Shown piece by piece: positions 7,029-14,365 of a stretch of 64,000 bases of DNA. The position numbers and the translations under genes are program-made. Source of the DNA: Ornithinimicrobium flavum (GTDB lineage Bacteria; Actinomycetota; Actinomycetes; Actinomycetales; Dermatophilaceae). The stretch spans positions 1,178,001 through 1,242,000 of the forward strand of contig NZ_CP038213.1 in NCBI RefSeq assembly GCF_004526345.1, given 5' to 3'. Below the pieces are notes generated by a model. The model saw only the letters and a list, made by a program, of their open reading frames with translations, did not search any database and was not told where the DNA came from. Positions within the stretch are counted from its first letter, which is position 1; every line of letters begins with the position of its first letter.

Positions 7029-9005
7029 TCAGCGGCTGGTCGAGCTGTTGCGGGTGGCGAGCAGGGCCGCGCCCGCCCCGGCCACGACGACCCCGGCACC
7101 ACCGAGGAGCCAGGGCCACGGCACACCCGGGTCATCATCGACCGTCCCCGCAGGAGCGGCGTCAGCACCGGCTCCGTCGTCGCTGCCGGTCACCGTCGAC
7201 GACGCCCCAGACGGGTCCGCGGCCGACGCACCTGCGGTCGCTCCGACCTGTTCCGTGGCGGCGCCCTCGTCCGCCGAGGGGGGCGCGCCGGCCTCGACAT
7301 ACTCAGGGGCACCGCTCACATCGCCGATGACCTGCGTGGTGAGGGTGAACGGGACCGGGAGCAGCAGCTCGTCGTTCGAGGTGAGACTGACGGCCACGAT
7401 GTAGTCCCCTGCGAGGACGGCCCCCCCGTCGTTGCCGGAGGCATGGTTCGCCCACCGCACCACTGGCGTGGTGGCCGCAGCCTGCACGGCGTGGTCGGCC
7501 TGCATGATGGCCCTGGCCTTCAGGTCTCCGGTGTCCGCGAGCACCGACCGGGCTCTCGCCCGGTTCGGGCCGAGGAGCTCGATGTCGACGATGTCGCTGA
7601 CCGGTCCCGTCGTCTCGGCCAGCAGGCCCGTCGGCTCAGCGATCTCCAGGAGCGCCTCGAGGCGCTGGCCGTGCTGCACCGGCACGCGGAAGAAGACGAT
7701 CTCGCCGCGGGTGAGCTCCGAGGAGTACGTCCTACCTGCTTCGAGCAGTGGGGCGTCGTTGAGGGAGCTGCCGGCCACGACCTCGTCGACCGGGCCGCCG
7801 GGCGCCGGCCCCTGCCACTCGGGGAGGTCGGCGCGGGGCGGCAGGTCAGCGATGTTGGTCACCGGTGGCTCCTCGATCACCACCAGTTCGTAGGGCTCGC
7901 CAGCGATCGCCTCAGCGCCGCCGTTCTGCGGGTAGACGGAGAGCACCAGCTCGGAGGCGGTGCTGCAGTCCTCGTCCGCGTCGTAGCCGCCGAAGCGGGC
8001 CGAGCTGGTGCCCGTGGTGCCGAAAGAGTTGCCCGACCCTCCGCTCCACGGCATGCCGACATTCATGCCGCACACATCTCCTGCGTGCGTGGTCAACGTG
8101 ACGTCGTAGCCGGACAGGCCACCACGATCGGGCCGCATCGTCGCTCCGGCGTGGAGGATCGAGCCGGGGATCTCCCGGCGCAGCAGGTAGTGCTTGGCCT
8201 GCTCCTTGCTCAGGGCGAGGGTGTCGGTGTACTGCCCCTGCGTGAGGACGGGGGCATCGGCGATCTGGACGGTGCCCTCGACCGGCGTCCCGGTGATGGT
8301 GAACGGTCGGAAGGCGCGGGTGGAGATGCGGGTGAGGGCGGTGGTGAGGGTGTCGGTGTCGGCGGCGTCGTAGTAGGTGCCGCCGCGTGCGTCGGCGATG
8401 CACTGCAGCTGGGTGCGGGTCTTGTCGTCCGCGCCCAGGCCGACGGTGTGGACCACGAGGTCGAGGCCGTCGGCGGACAGCTGCTCGGCGACCTCGCAGG
8501 GGTCGGGGTCGCAGGTGGCGATGCCGTCGGAGACGAGCACGATGGTGCGGTTGCCGTCCGGGCCGAGGTCGTCGGCGGCTTGCTGCAGGGCGTGGGCGAT
8601 GGGGGTCTCGCCGAGCGGGGCGTAGTCGTCGACGGCGGTGGACAGGGCCTGGGCGTTGTCGCTGCCGATGGGCACGACGAGGTCGCTGTCGGTGCACTTG
8701 GCCTCGGTGGGCTGGTCGGGGGCGACCGACCCGCCGAAGACCCGCAGCCCCACCTGCTGGTCGCTGCCCAGGTCGTCGATGACCTCGTGCAGGGCTGAAC
8801 GGGCGGCTCCGATCTTGGCCTCGCCGGTGGCGTCGGGGTCGGCCATCGACCCGGAGGCGTCCAGCAGGAGCAGGAGCTGGGCGTCGCCGTCAGGCTCGGG
8901 GGTGGTGGCGGACGTCGGCAGGGTGCCTGCCGTGGCCGACATCGGCAGAGTCAGCAATAGTCCTGCCGTCAGAAGGGCAGCAGAGCGCCGAGTGAGCTCA
9001 GTCAT
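7029..9005 (-). CDS. secreted, membrane-anchored VWA-domain protein B
   Basis: The 658-residue product has a signal peptide (LTAGLLLTLPMSATAGTL), a VWA domain with MIDAS motif LLLDASGSM and a later TDGIA-like VSDGIATCDPD segment. A long extracytoplasmic region follows, then a C-terminal transmembrane helix (LLGGAGVVVAGAGAALLAT) with a short tail. The ATG at 9005 follows GGGGAAG. It is the first gene of a two-gene operon with paralog A. Its promoter at 9040-9069 carries two palindromes, so it is very probably repressed by the divergent HTH protein. The function is unknown; VWA domains usually bind other proteins through a metal site. Confidence 0.88.
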   Translation of the reverse strand: MTELTRRSAALLTAGLLLTLPMSATAGTLPTSATTPEPDGDAQLLLLLDASGSMADPDATGEAKIGAARSALHEVIDDLGSDQQVGLRVFGGSVAPDQPTEAKCTDSDLVVPIGSDNAQALSTAVDDYAPLGETPIAHALQQAADDLGPDGNRTIVLVSDGIATCDPDPCEVAEQLSADGLDLVVHTVGLGADDKTRTQLQCIADARGGTYYDAADTDTLTTALTRISTRAFRPFTITGTPVEGTVQIADAPVLTQGQYTDTLALSKEQAKHYLLRREIPGSILHAGATMRPDRGGLSGYDVTLTTHAGDVCGMNVGMPWSGGSGNSFGTTGTSSARFGGYDADEDCSTASELVLSVYPQNGGAEAIAGEPYELVVIEEPPVTNIADLPPRADLPEWQGPAPGGPVDEVVAGSSLNDAPLLEAGRTYSSELTRGEIVFFRVPVQHGQRLEALLEIAEPTGLLAETTGPVSDIVDIELLGPNRARARSVLADTGDLKARAIMQADHAVQAAATTPVVRWANHASGNDGGAVLAGDYIVAVSLTSNDELLLPVPFTLTTQVIGDVSGAPEYVEAGAPPSADEGAATEQVGATAGASAADPSGASSTVTGSDDGAGADAAPAGTVDDDPGVPWPWLLGGAGVVVAGAGAALLATRNSSTSR

Positions 9006-9027
9006 GGTCTTCCCCTGGTGGTTGGCG

Positions 9028-9041
9028 TTTACGAAAGTAAA
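9028..9041. promoter_or_regulatory. palindromic operator site 1 (TTTACGAAAGTAAA)
   Basis: This is an inverted repeat TTTAC-N4-GTAAA. It covers the predicted transcription start and overlaps the -10 of the VWA operon. An identical copy begins 23 bp away at 9051. Confidence 0.8.
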
Positions 9042-9069
9042 TTTACCTTGTTTACGAAAGTAAAGTCAA
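9040..9069 (-). promoter_or_regulatory. promoter of the VWA operon
   Basis: On the minus strand TTGACT (9069-9064) and TAAATT (9045-9040) are separated by 18 bp, close to the housekeeping sigma consensus. Operator site 2 fills the spacer and site 1 begins at the -10, the geometry of a tightly repressed promoter. Confidence 0.75.
9051..9064. promoter_or_regulatory. palindromic operator site 2 (TTTACGAAAGTAAA)
   Basis: The sequence is identical to site 1 and 23 bp from it, about two helical turns, so both sites face the same side of the DNA. It lies between the -35 and -10 of the VWA promoter. Confidence 0.8.
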
Positions 9070-9109
9070 ACCGCTGCCGGGCCCCTGTGCCCGACCTCGG
9101 GCCTCACCC

Positions 9110-9115
9110 TAGGGT
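9110..9115 (+). promoter_or_regulatory. candidate -10 of the HTH regulator gene
   Basis: TAGGGT lies about 37 nt upstream of the GTG at 9152, which has its own strong AGGAGGT (9140-9146). This would be a leadered transcript. Confidence 0.35.
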
Positions 9116-9151
9116 GGGGGAGACAGCCGCACGAAACGCAGGAGGTGAGCC

Positions 9152-9703
9152 GTGGTCGACGACACGCGGCGCAACATCGCCGCACAGGTCGAGATGTATG
9201 GCGAGCCGCTGGCTCGGGTCTTCGGCCGGCTCGTGGAGCAGCTCGGGATGACGCAGGCCGCGCTGGCCCGGACGCTCGGCATGTCTCCAGCCATGCTCAG
9301 TCACCTCAGCTCAGGCACCCGGGTGAAGATCGGTAACCCGGCCGTGCAGCGTCGCCTCGACGAGGTCCGGACGCTCGCGGAGCAGATGGACAGGGGAGAG
9401 GTGCCCCGGGACGAGGTCCAGCCGCGGCTGGACGGGATCCGTGACTCGACGGGCTCCTGGACGGCTACCCGCCATGACATGCCCGCCCAGGACGCGACCG
9501 ACCGCGACGCCACTGAGGCGGCGACGGTCAGGGCACTGCTCCGCCTGACGGGGCCGGTCCCACAACTTCGGGCCGCCGTCGCGCTGCTCGAGCCGGAGCA
9601 CCCGCAGCTGGCCGACCTGGTGCGCACCTACGGCATCAGGTCCCTGGACGACGCCACCGAGCACCTCCGACGCCACCGCGATCGGCTTCACCCGGAAGCG
9701 TGA
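9152..9703 (+). CDS. XRE-like helix-turn-helix regulator
   Basis: The 183-residue product has a helix-turn-helix near residues 25-55 (GMTQAALARTLGMSPAMLSH). A basic segment and a C-terminal helical region follow (VRALLRLTGPVPQLRAAVAL, then LADLVRTYGIRSLDDATEHL), possibly for dimerisation. GTG 9152 is preceded by AGGAGGT. It is transcribed away from the VWA operon, and the only strong operators nearby are the two TTTAC palindromes, so it probably represses that operon. The ligand or signal is not visible; phosphorylation by the nearby kinase is possible but unsupported by sequence. Confidence 0.82.
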   Translation: MVDDTRRNIAAQVEMYGEPLARVFGRLVEQLGMTQAALARTLGMSPAMLSHLSSGTRVKIGNPAVQRRLDEVRTLAEQMDRGEVPRDEVQPRLDGIRDSTGSWTATRHDMPAQDATDRDATEAATVRALLRLTGPVPQLRAAVALLEPEHPQLADLVRTYGIRSLDDATEHLRRHRDRLHPEA

Positions 9704-9734
9704 CCTTCCGGACGTGGTCGTTCGGGCTGGAAGG
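9704..9734. terminator. candidate bidirectional hairpin terminator
   Basis: CCTTCC (9704-9709) pairs with GGAAGG (9729-9734), extendable by two pairs with one wobble, around a 15-nt loop. It exactly fills the gap between two convergent genes. Confidence 0.35.
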
Positions 9735-10664
9735 CTAGCTCCGGTCGTCGTCCTCGTCCACGAAGATGAGGGCCCCGGAGTCGACCAGCTCCTGGATCTG
9801 CTCGTCGGACATGGCGGCGAGCTCATCCTCGGAGACCTCGACGTAGTCGTCCTCCTGGGCGTCGCCGCCCAGCTCTCCGATGCCCCTTGCTTCGCCCGTG
9901 CCCTCGTCCCCGGGGCCCCCTGCGTCGCCGGAATCCGCGGCCACCCCGCCGGGCGTCTGGTCCGGTCCCGCCCCGCGCCTGCTCTCGCCGGCCTCGTCCT
10001 CCCACCACTCGTCCGCGCCCTCCGCGGGCGGTGCGGCGTCGTCGAGGTCCTCCTCCTCCGGCTCCTCGCCCCCGCGCAGGAAGAGCAGGAGGACGCCGCC
10101 GATCAGCATCATGGTCAGACCCAGGAACGTGCCGAGACTGCCCAGGGCCAGACCTCCGAGCCGGGCGATCGCGGAGGCGGGCCCGACCTCGGGGGCCACG
10201 ACCACGCCGAGACCGTCGCAGTCCAGCTCGTGCTCCCCGGACTCCTCGGCGACGAACGAGCCGACGACCTGCAGGCGCGCCAGGGTCGTGTCGATCCCGA
10301 CCCGGCGCCCCTGCTCCGCGAGCGACTCGAACGGCACCTCCCGCGTGGGCCCGGTCACGGTGCAGGAGATCTGGTCGACCGGGGTGGGGACCAGCTCACC
10401 GGGTGCCACCAGACCCCCGGTGACGTAGAGCGTCCGCTCGTCTCCGTCCTGCAGCGTCACGGTGGCGGACCCGTCGAGCAGCTCGGCCGAGTTGGACTGC
10501 AGGTGGTCCAGGAGGCTGCGGGTCGCCCAGCCGGCCAGCAGGGCCACGACCAGCGAGATCACCGTGAGCACGGTGCCCAGGCGGACGAGCTGGCGGCCGG
10601 ATCGGCGCAACCGGCCCCGGTTGACCCGACCGCTGTCGGTGGACGGGTGGTCGTCGGTGGGCAT
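9735..10664 (-). CDS. two-helix membrane protein with acidic cytoplasmic tail
   Basis: The 309-residue product has a basic N-terminus, a transmembrane helix (LGTVLTVISLVVALLAGWAT), an outside domain of about 120 residues with two cysteines (ISCTVTG and HELDCDG), and a second helix (GTFLGLTMMLIGGVLLLFLR). The tail of about 110 residues is very acidic and ends in VDEDDDRS. No family is recognised. It has its own leaderless promoter (10671-10676) but lies at the end of the kinase/phosphatase cluster in the same direction, so a role in that system is only suggested by position. Confidence 0.75.
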   Translation of the reverse strand: MPTDDHPSTDSGRVNRGRLRRSGRQLVRLGTVLTVISLVVALLAGWATRSLLDHLQSNSAELLDGSATVTLQDGDERTLYVTGGLVAPGELVPTPVDQISCTVTGPTREVPFESLAEQGRRVGIDTTLARLQVVGSFVAEESGEHELDCDGLGVVVAPEVGPASAIARLGGLALGSLGTFLGLTMMLIGGVLLLFLRGGEEPEEEDLDDAAPPAEGADEWWEDEAGESRRGAGPDQTPGGVAADSGDAGGPGDEGTGEARGIGELGGDAQEDDYVEVSEDELAAMSDEQIQELVDSGALIFVDEDDDRS

Positions 10665-10670
10665 GGTCCG

Positions 10671-10676
10671 ACTCTA
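10671..10676 (-). promoter_or_regulatory. -10 element, leaderless start
   Basis: On the minus strand TAGAGT is followed by 6 nt and the ATG of the gene starting at 10664. No ribosome site is present. Confidence 0.5.
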
Positions 10677-10757
10677 GGCCGCGCGACGCTCCCGACGTGG
10701 GGTGCGGCGCGCCGACGGCCCTGTCCGAGGGGCGCCGGCCCGCACCGGAGGGGGCTG

Positions 10758-11912
10758 TCAGCCCTGCCCGGCCTTCTCCGACGCCGTGGCCTGACGGATC
10801 ACGAGCCGGGTCCAGGCTCCGACGTAGATCCGGTCGTCCCGGTCGATCTCCACGCGATGCCCCGGGGCGAGCGGCTCGGTGGGCAGGGGCTCGCCGACGA
10901 CCCCCACGAAGGTGCCGTTGCTGCTGCCGAGGTCCTCGATCCACCACCGGGTGCCGTCGCTGGTGAGCTGGGCGTGGCGCCGCGAGACCGCGCTGTCGGC
11001 GCCAGCGTCCACGTCGGGGCGCACGCCCAGGCTGCCGGACGGCCGCCCGACCAGGACGACGTTGCGCCGGACCACGACGATGTCGGGCACGCCCGCGCTG
11101 GGGCACGCCTCGTCCGTCTGCTGCACCGCATACCAGTCGGGGTCGACCCACATCTCGACCACCCACACGTCGGCCAGGTCCCGGGACGGCGGGGTATGCC
11201 GTGGCCGCACGTGCGCGGGTCTGGCCTCGGCCGTCATCGGTGGGGTGGCGGCGGGCGCGGCCTCGGGAGGTGCTTCTCCCTCCGGCCTCGCCCCCGCATC
11301 GGCTGCGGACCCCGCCTCCATCTCGCCTGCGGACCCCGCCTCCATCTCGCCTGCGGACCCCGCCTCCACCTCGCCTGCCAATTCGGCGTCGGCGTCGGCG
11401 GTGTCGGGGTGGGTGCCGGTGTGGGTGTCCGGCACGCTCTCCCCGTCCGCCTCCGCGCCCTCCTGCTCGTTCTCCTCCGGCTCCGGCCCCTCCTGCTCGT
11501 TCTCCTCCGGCTCCGGCCCCTCCGGCTCCGGCCCCTCCGGCTCGTTCCCCTCCGGCCTGTCCTCCTCCGGCTCCGGCACCTCCGGCTCGCCCGCCCCCTC
11601 GGTCTCTGCCGGATCGCCAGGCAGGTCGTCGAGCGGCGCCGCCCCCGTCGTGAAGTCGTAGCCGCACGCCTCGCAGAAGAGGGCGTCCTCCAGGTTGACC
11701 CCGCCGCAGTGGGGGCACGTCACGGTGGGGATCGGGCCGGCAGGGTCGAGGTCCAGGACCGAGCCACCGGCGCCCGACTGCCCCGGGAGGGCAGGTCCTC
11801 CGGCGGGGGAGGGGGTCCCGGCCCCCGCCGCAGCGGCACCGATCGGGGCGCCGCAGGTGTCGCAGTAGTCGGTCGCCTCGCTGCGATGGCCCTCCGGGCA
11901 GGTCACGGTCAC
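10758..11912 (-). CDS. zinc-ribbon FHA-domain phosphothreonine reader
   Basis: The 384-residue product begins with two zinc ribbons: CPEGH-x7-CDTCG near residues 5-20 and CPHCG-x10-CEACG near 65-85. A repetitive acidic Pro/Glu/Gly linker follows, then a C-terminal FHA domain with the key motifs SRRHAQL and LGSSNGTFV, which bind phosphothreonine peptides. The GTG start overlaps the stop of the upstream VWA gene (GTGA). Coming after a kinase, a phosphatase and a VWA protein in one transcription unit, it is the probable phospho-output reader. The linker repeats (period 24 bp in DNA) make its length variable. Targets are unknown. Confidence 0.9.
   Translation of the reverse strand: MTVTCPEGHRSEATDYCDTCGAPIGAAAAGAGTPSPAGGPALPGQSGAGGSVLDLDPAGPIPTVTCPHCGGVNLEDALFCEACGYDFTTGAAPLDDLPGDPAETEGAGEPEVPEPEEDRPEGNEPEGPEPEGPEPEENEQEGPEPEENEQEGAEADGESVPDTHTGTHPDTADADAELAGEVEAGSAGEMEAGSAGEMEAGSAADAGARPEGEAPPEAAPAATPPMTAEARPAHVRPRHTPPSRDLADVWVVEMWVDPDWYAVQQTDEACPSAGVPDIVVVRRNVVLVGRPSGSLGVRPDVDAGADSAVSRRHAQLTSDGTRWWIEDLGSSNGTFVGVVGEPLPTEPLAPGHRVEIDRDDRIYVGAWTRLVIRQATASEKAGQG
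11303..11600. repeat. in-frame tandem repeats in FHA-gene linker
   Basis: Three 24-bp units beginning CTGCGGACCCCGCCTCCA start at 11303, 11327 and 11351 and encode an Ala/Gly/Glu octapeptide (EMEAGSAG-like). Downstream to about 11600 lie shorter CTCCGGCTCCGGCCC-type repeats encoding PEPEGPEPE stretches. Confidence 0.8.
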
Positions 11913-13194
11913 GACGGGCGCACCCGCGTGGTCTTCGTCGAAGCGGTGTCGAGCTCCATCTCGTCGAGCTTGTCGACGTTCTGCCGCAACCGGACCCGCC
12001 CGGTGGCGGCGTCCTCGATGTCGACCACCCGCGCCAGCCGGGAGGTGGCGGCCTCGTCCCCGGTCGCCTGGGCCAGCTGCACGGCGCGGCCCAGGCGGGA
12101 CGTGGCGGTGATGTCGTCACCCAGGGTCTTGGCCCGCAGCCCGTCCTGGATGGCCGAGGCCAGCTCGGTCTGCCCGGTGTAGTGGCCACCTCCGGGCTGA
12201 TCTGCGCGGTCAGCAGGCTGTCGGCCGACCAGGCCGCCTTGACCAGGCCCTGGGCCTTGACCTCGGTGCCGACGGCGAGCTGGACGCGGGCCGCGAGCTG
12301 CTCCTGGCCGATGGCCTTGGGGGCCAGCCGCACGGCGACGTGGTAGTCCCGGGTCTCGTCCCCCCAGGCACCCGTGTCGTAGCCGCCGGTGAGCGCGTTG
12401 ACCTCGGTCCGCCGGGCGCTGAGGTCCTCCAGCGTCGGGCTCACCTGCTTGACGAAGAGCACCTGCGCACCCTGCGGGGCCCAGACCCGCAACTCGGCGT
12501 CACTCACACCGCGGCCCATCGACTGCTGCATCAGCGAGGCGAAGTCCTCCGAGAGCCCGTCCCACGTGCGGATGAGCTCGACGGTGCCCATGAGGGCCTC
12601 GGCGATCCGCCGCACCTCGGCCACCTGCCACGCCGCGCCCAGCCCACGGCAGTCGGCCTGGAACCTGCCGCGCACCTGCTCGATGGACCACGACAGCTCC
12701 TGGGGCGTCTCGTGCTGGTTGGCGCCGTCGGTGAGCAGGATCGCGTGGCGCTTGGTCAAGGAGGGGACCGTGCCGAAGAGCTGGGCGGCGGCCAGCAGCC
12801 ACCGGCCCATGGCGGTGCCCCCTCCGGGGGCGAGGCGCTGCAGCGAACGCTTGGCCTCGAGCCGGGTCTGGGGAGACATCCGGGCCATCGACGCGACCGT
12901 CCCGGTGGGGTAGCAGAGCGCCGCCTCGTGGTTGCCGGCCACGATCGCGAACCACACGCCGTCGACGATCTGGTCCAGCGCCGCCGACGCGGCGTACGCC
13001 GCCGCCTGGACACCCTGCACGTCCATCGAGCCCGAGACGTCCACGATGATGATCTCGCCCGCCTCGCCGGCGGCGCTGCTCATCGGGCTGACCGTGCCGG
13101 CCCCGGTGCAGGTCACCGAGACGATCGCGTGCACGTCGGTCCCGCCGTCGGGCAGGAACTCGTTCTGGTGGACCGTCGCGGTGAACTCAGCCAT
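11909..13194 (-). CDS. cytoplasmic VWA-domain protein, TerY-like (one frameshift)
   Basis: The product of about 428 residues has no signal peptide. It has a VWA domain from about residue 45 with the MIDAS motif DVSGS (52-56) and later RHAILLTDGAN. A C-terminal helical region follows (TSRLGRAVQLAQATGDEAAT). Near 12181-12186 one base is missing: the frame reads AQISPEVA and continues sensibly only if a base is added, giving HYTGQTELASAIQDGL to a stop at 11909-11911 that overlaps the FHA start. It overlaps the PP2C gene by 8 nt. VWA, PP2C and kinase together match the composition of the TerY-P triad described in Ter-linked loci; the role is inferred. Confidence 0.82.
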
Positions 13195-14365
13195 GAGGAC
13201 CATCCTGCCCCGCCCCGCCCGCCTGGTCGGCACCGAGGGTCCGCATGAGCGCGACCGTGATGTTGTCGGCCCCGCCCTGGCCGTTGGCCCACGCGACGAG
13301 GGCCCCGGCCAGGTCCAGAGGGTCGTCGCCGACCCGCTCCTGCTCCCCGCGGACGACGTCGAGCAGGGCGGTGGGATCGGACGCGTAGTTCCACAGGCCG
13401 TCGGTGCACAGCAGCAGCCAGCCGGGTGACCGCACGTCCTGCGTCGTGATCTCGGGGGCCTGGTCGGGTGCGTCCGGCCCGAGCCAGCGGGTGATGGTGT
13501 GCGCCAGGGGACCGGACTCCGCCTCCGCGCGGCCCATGCCGGCCCGGACCTGCTCCTCGGCCATCGAGTCGTCGGTCGTGAGGCGGACCGGCTCGCCGGC
13601 GTCCGGCAGCCAGTAGGCCCTGCTGTCGCCCACCGAGCCCAGGGTCGCCAGCCCGTCCTCGACGACGGCTGCGACGAAGGTGCAGGACGGCGCCGAGTCG
13701 GGATAGTCCTCGCCGACCTGCCGCACCGCCGCGGCCGCTGCACCGGTCGCCAGGGCGATCCGCTGCTCCGCCGGCTCGTCGGCCCCGGTCAGGGCGGCGA
13801 GCGCGGCCTCGGCGGCGGCGAGGCTGGCCTCGGCCGAGCGGGTGGCGGTGGTGACCCCGTCGCAGACGACCAGGGCGGCCCGGCCGGCGTCCTCGGGGTC
13901 ACCCCAGAGGGCCATCGCGTCCTCGTTGTCGGTATGCCGCACCCCCCGGTCGCAGACCCCGGCCACGTGCGCGGCGGGCCGGTCGGTGAAGTGGTGGCGC
14001 GGGTCCGGCTTGCGCTCACCGCACTGCGTGCACCAGCCGTCCTCGTCGTAGGCACCGCCGCAGGCCGAGCAGGTGCCGTGGTCGACGGGCTCCGGCGGGG
14101 GCGGGTCCTGCCGGGCGGGCAGGTCGCCGTCGAGCACCAGCATGGGCGTGGGCAGCGGGGGCGGCCCGGAGGAGAAGGGCTCCGGGTCGGGGAAGTCCTC
14201 CTGCGGCGCGGGCGGCTCCAGCGGGACGATCTCCTCCTCGACCTCCACCGGCGTCTCCGGGGGAGCCCCGGCAGCCACCGGCGTCTCGGCAGTCTCCGGC
14301 GCCTCCGGCTCGACCCTCCCCGGCACGTCGGACGGGCGGCTCGGCACGGGGGTCTGCTCGCTCAT
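13187..14365 (-). CDS. PP2C-type protein phosphatase with zinc ribbon
   Basis: The 392-residue product has an acidic Pro-rich N-terminus, a zinc ribbon (Cys99, Cys102, Cys112, Cys115; sequence YDEDGWCTQCG), then a PP2C domain. PP2C motifs are RHTDNEDA (143-150), CDGV (168-171), LGSVGDSRAYW, LLCTDGLWNY and GGADNITVAL, carrying the metal-binding aspartates. It should dephosphorylate Ser/Thr proteins, most likely those phosphorylated by the PknG-like kinase immediately upstream, to which it is coupled by an ATGA overlap. The zinc ribbon resembles that of the kinase N-terminus (YEDGWCNVCG), which suggests docking to a common partner. Confidence 0.92.
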   Translation of the reverse strand: MSEQTPVPSRPSDVPGRVEPEAPETAETPVAAGAPPETPVEVEEEIVPLEPPAPQEDFPDPEPFSSGPPPLPTPMLVLDGDLPARQDPPPPEPVDHGTCSACGGAYDEDGWCTQCGERKPDPRHHFTDRPAAHVAGVCDRGVRHTDNEDAMALWGDPEDAGRAALVVCDGVTTATRSAEASLAAAEAALAALTGADEPAEQRIALATGAAAAAVRQVGEDYPDSAPSCTFVAAVVEDGLATLGSVGDSRAYWLPDAGEPVRLTTDDSMAEEQVRAGMGRAEAESGPLAHTITRWLGPDAPDQAPEITTQDVRSPGWLLLCTDGLWNYASDPTALLDVVRGEQERVGDDPLDLAGALVAWANGQGGADNITVALMRTLGADQAGGAGQDGPHG

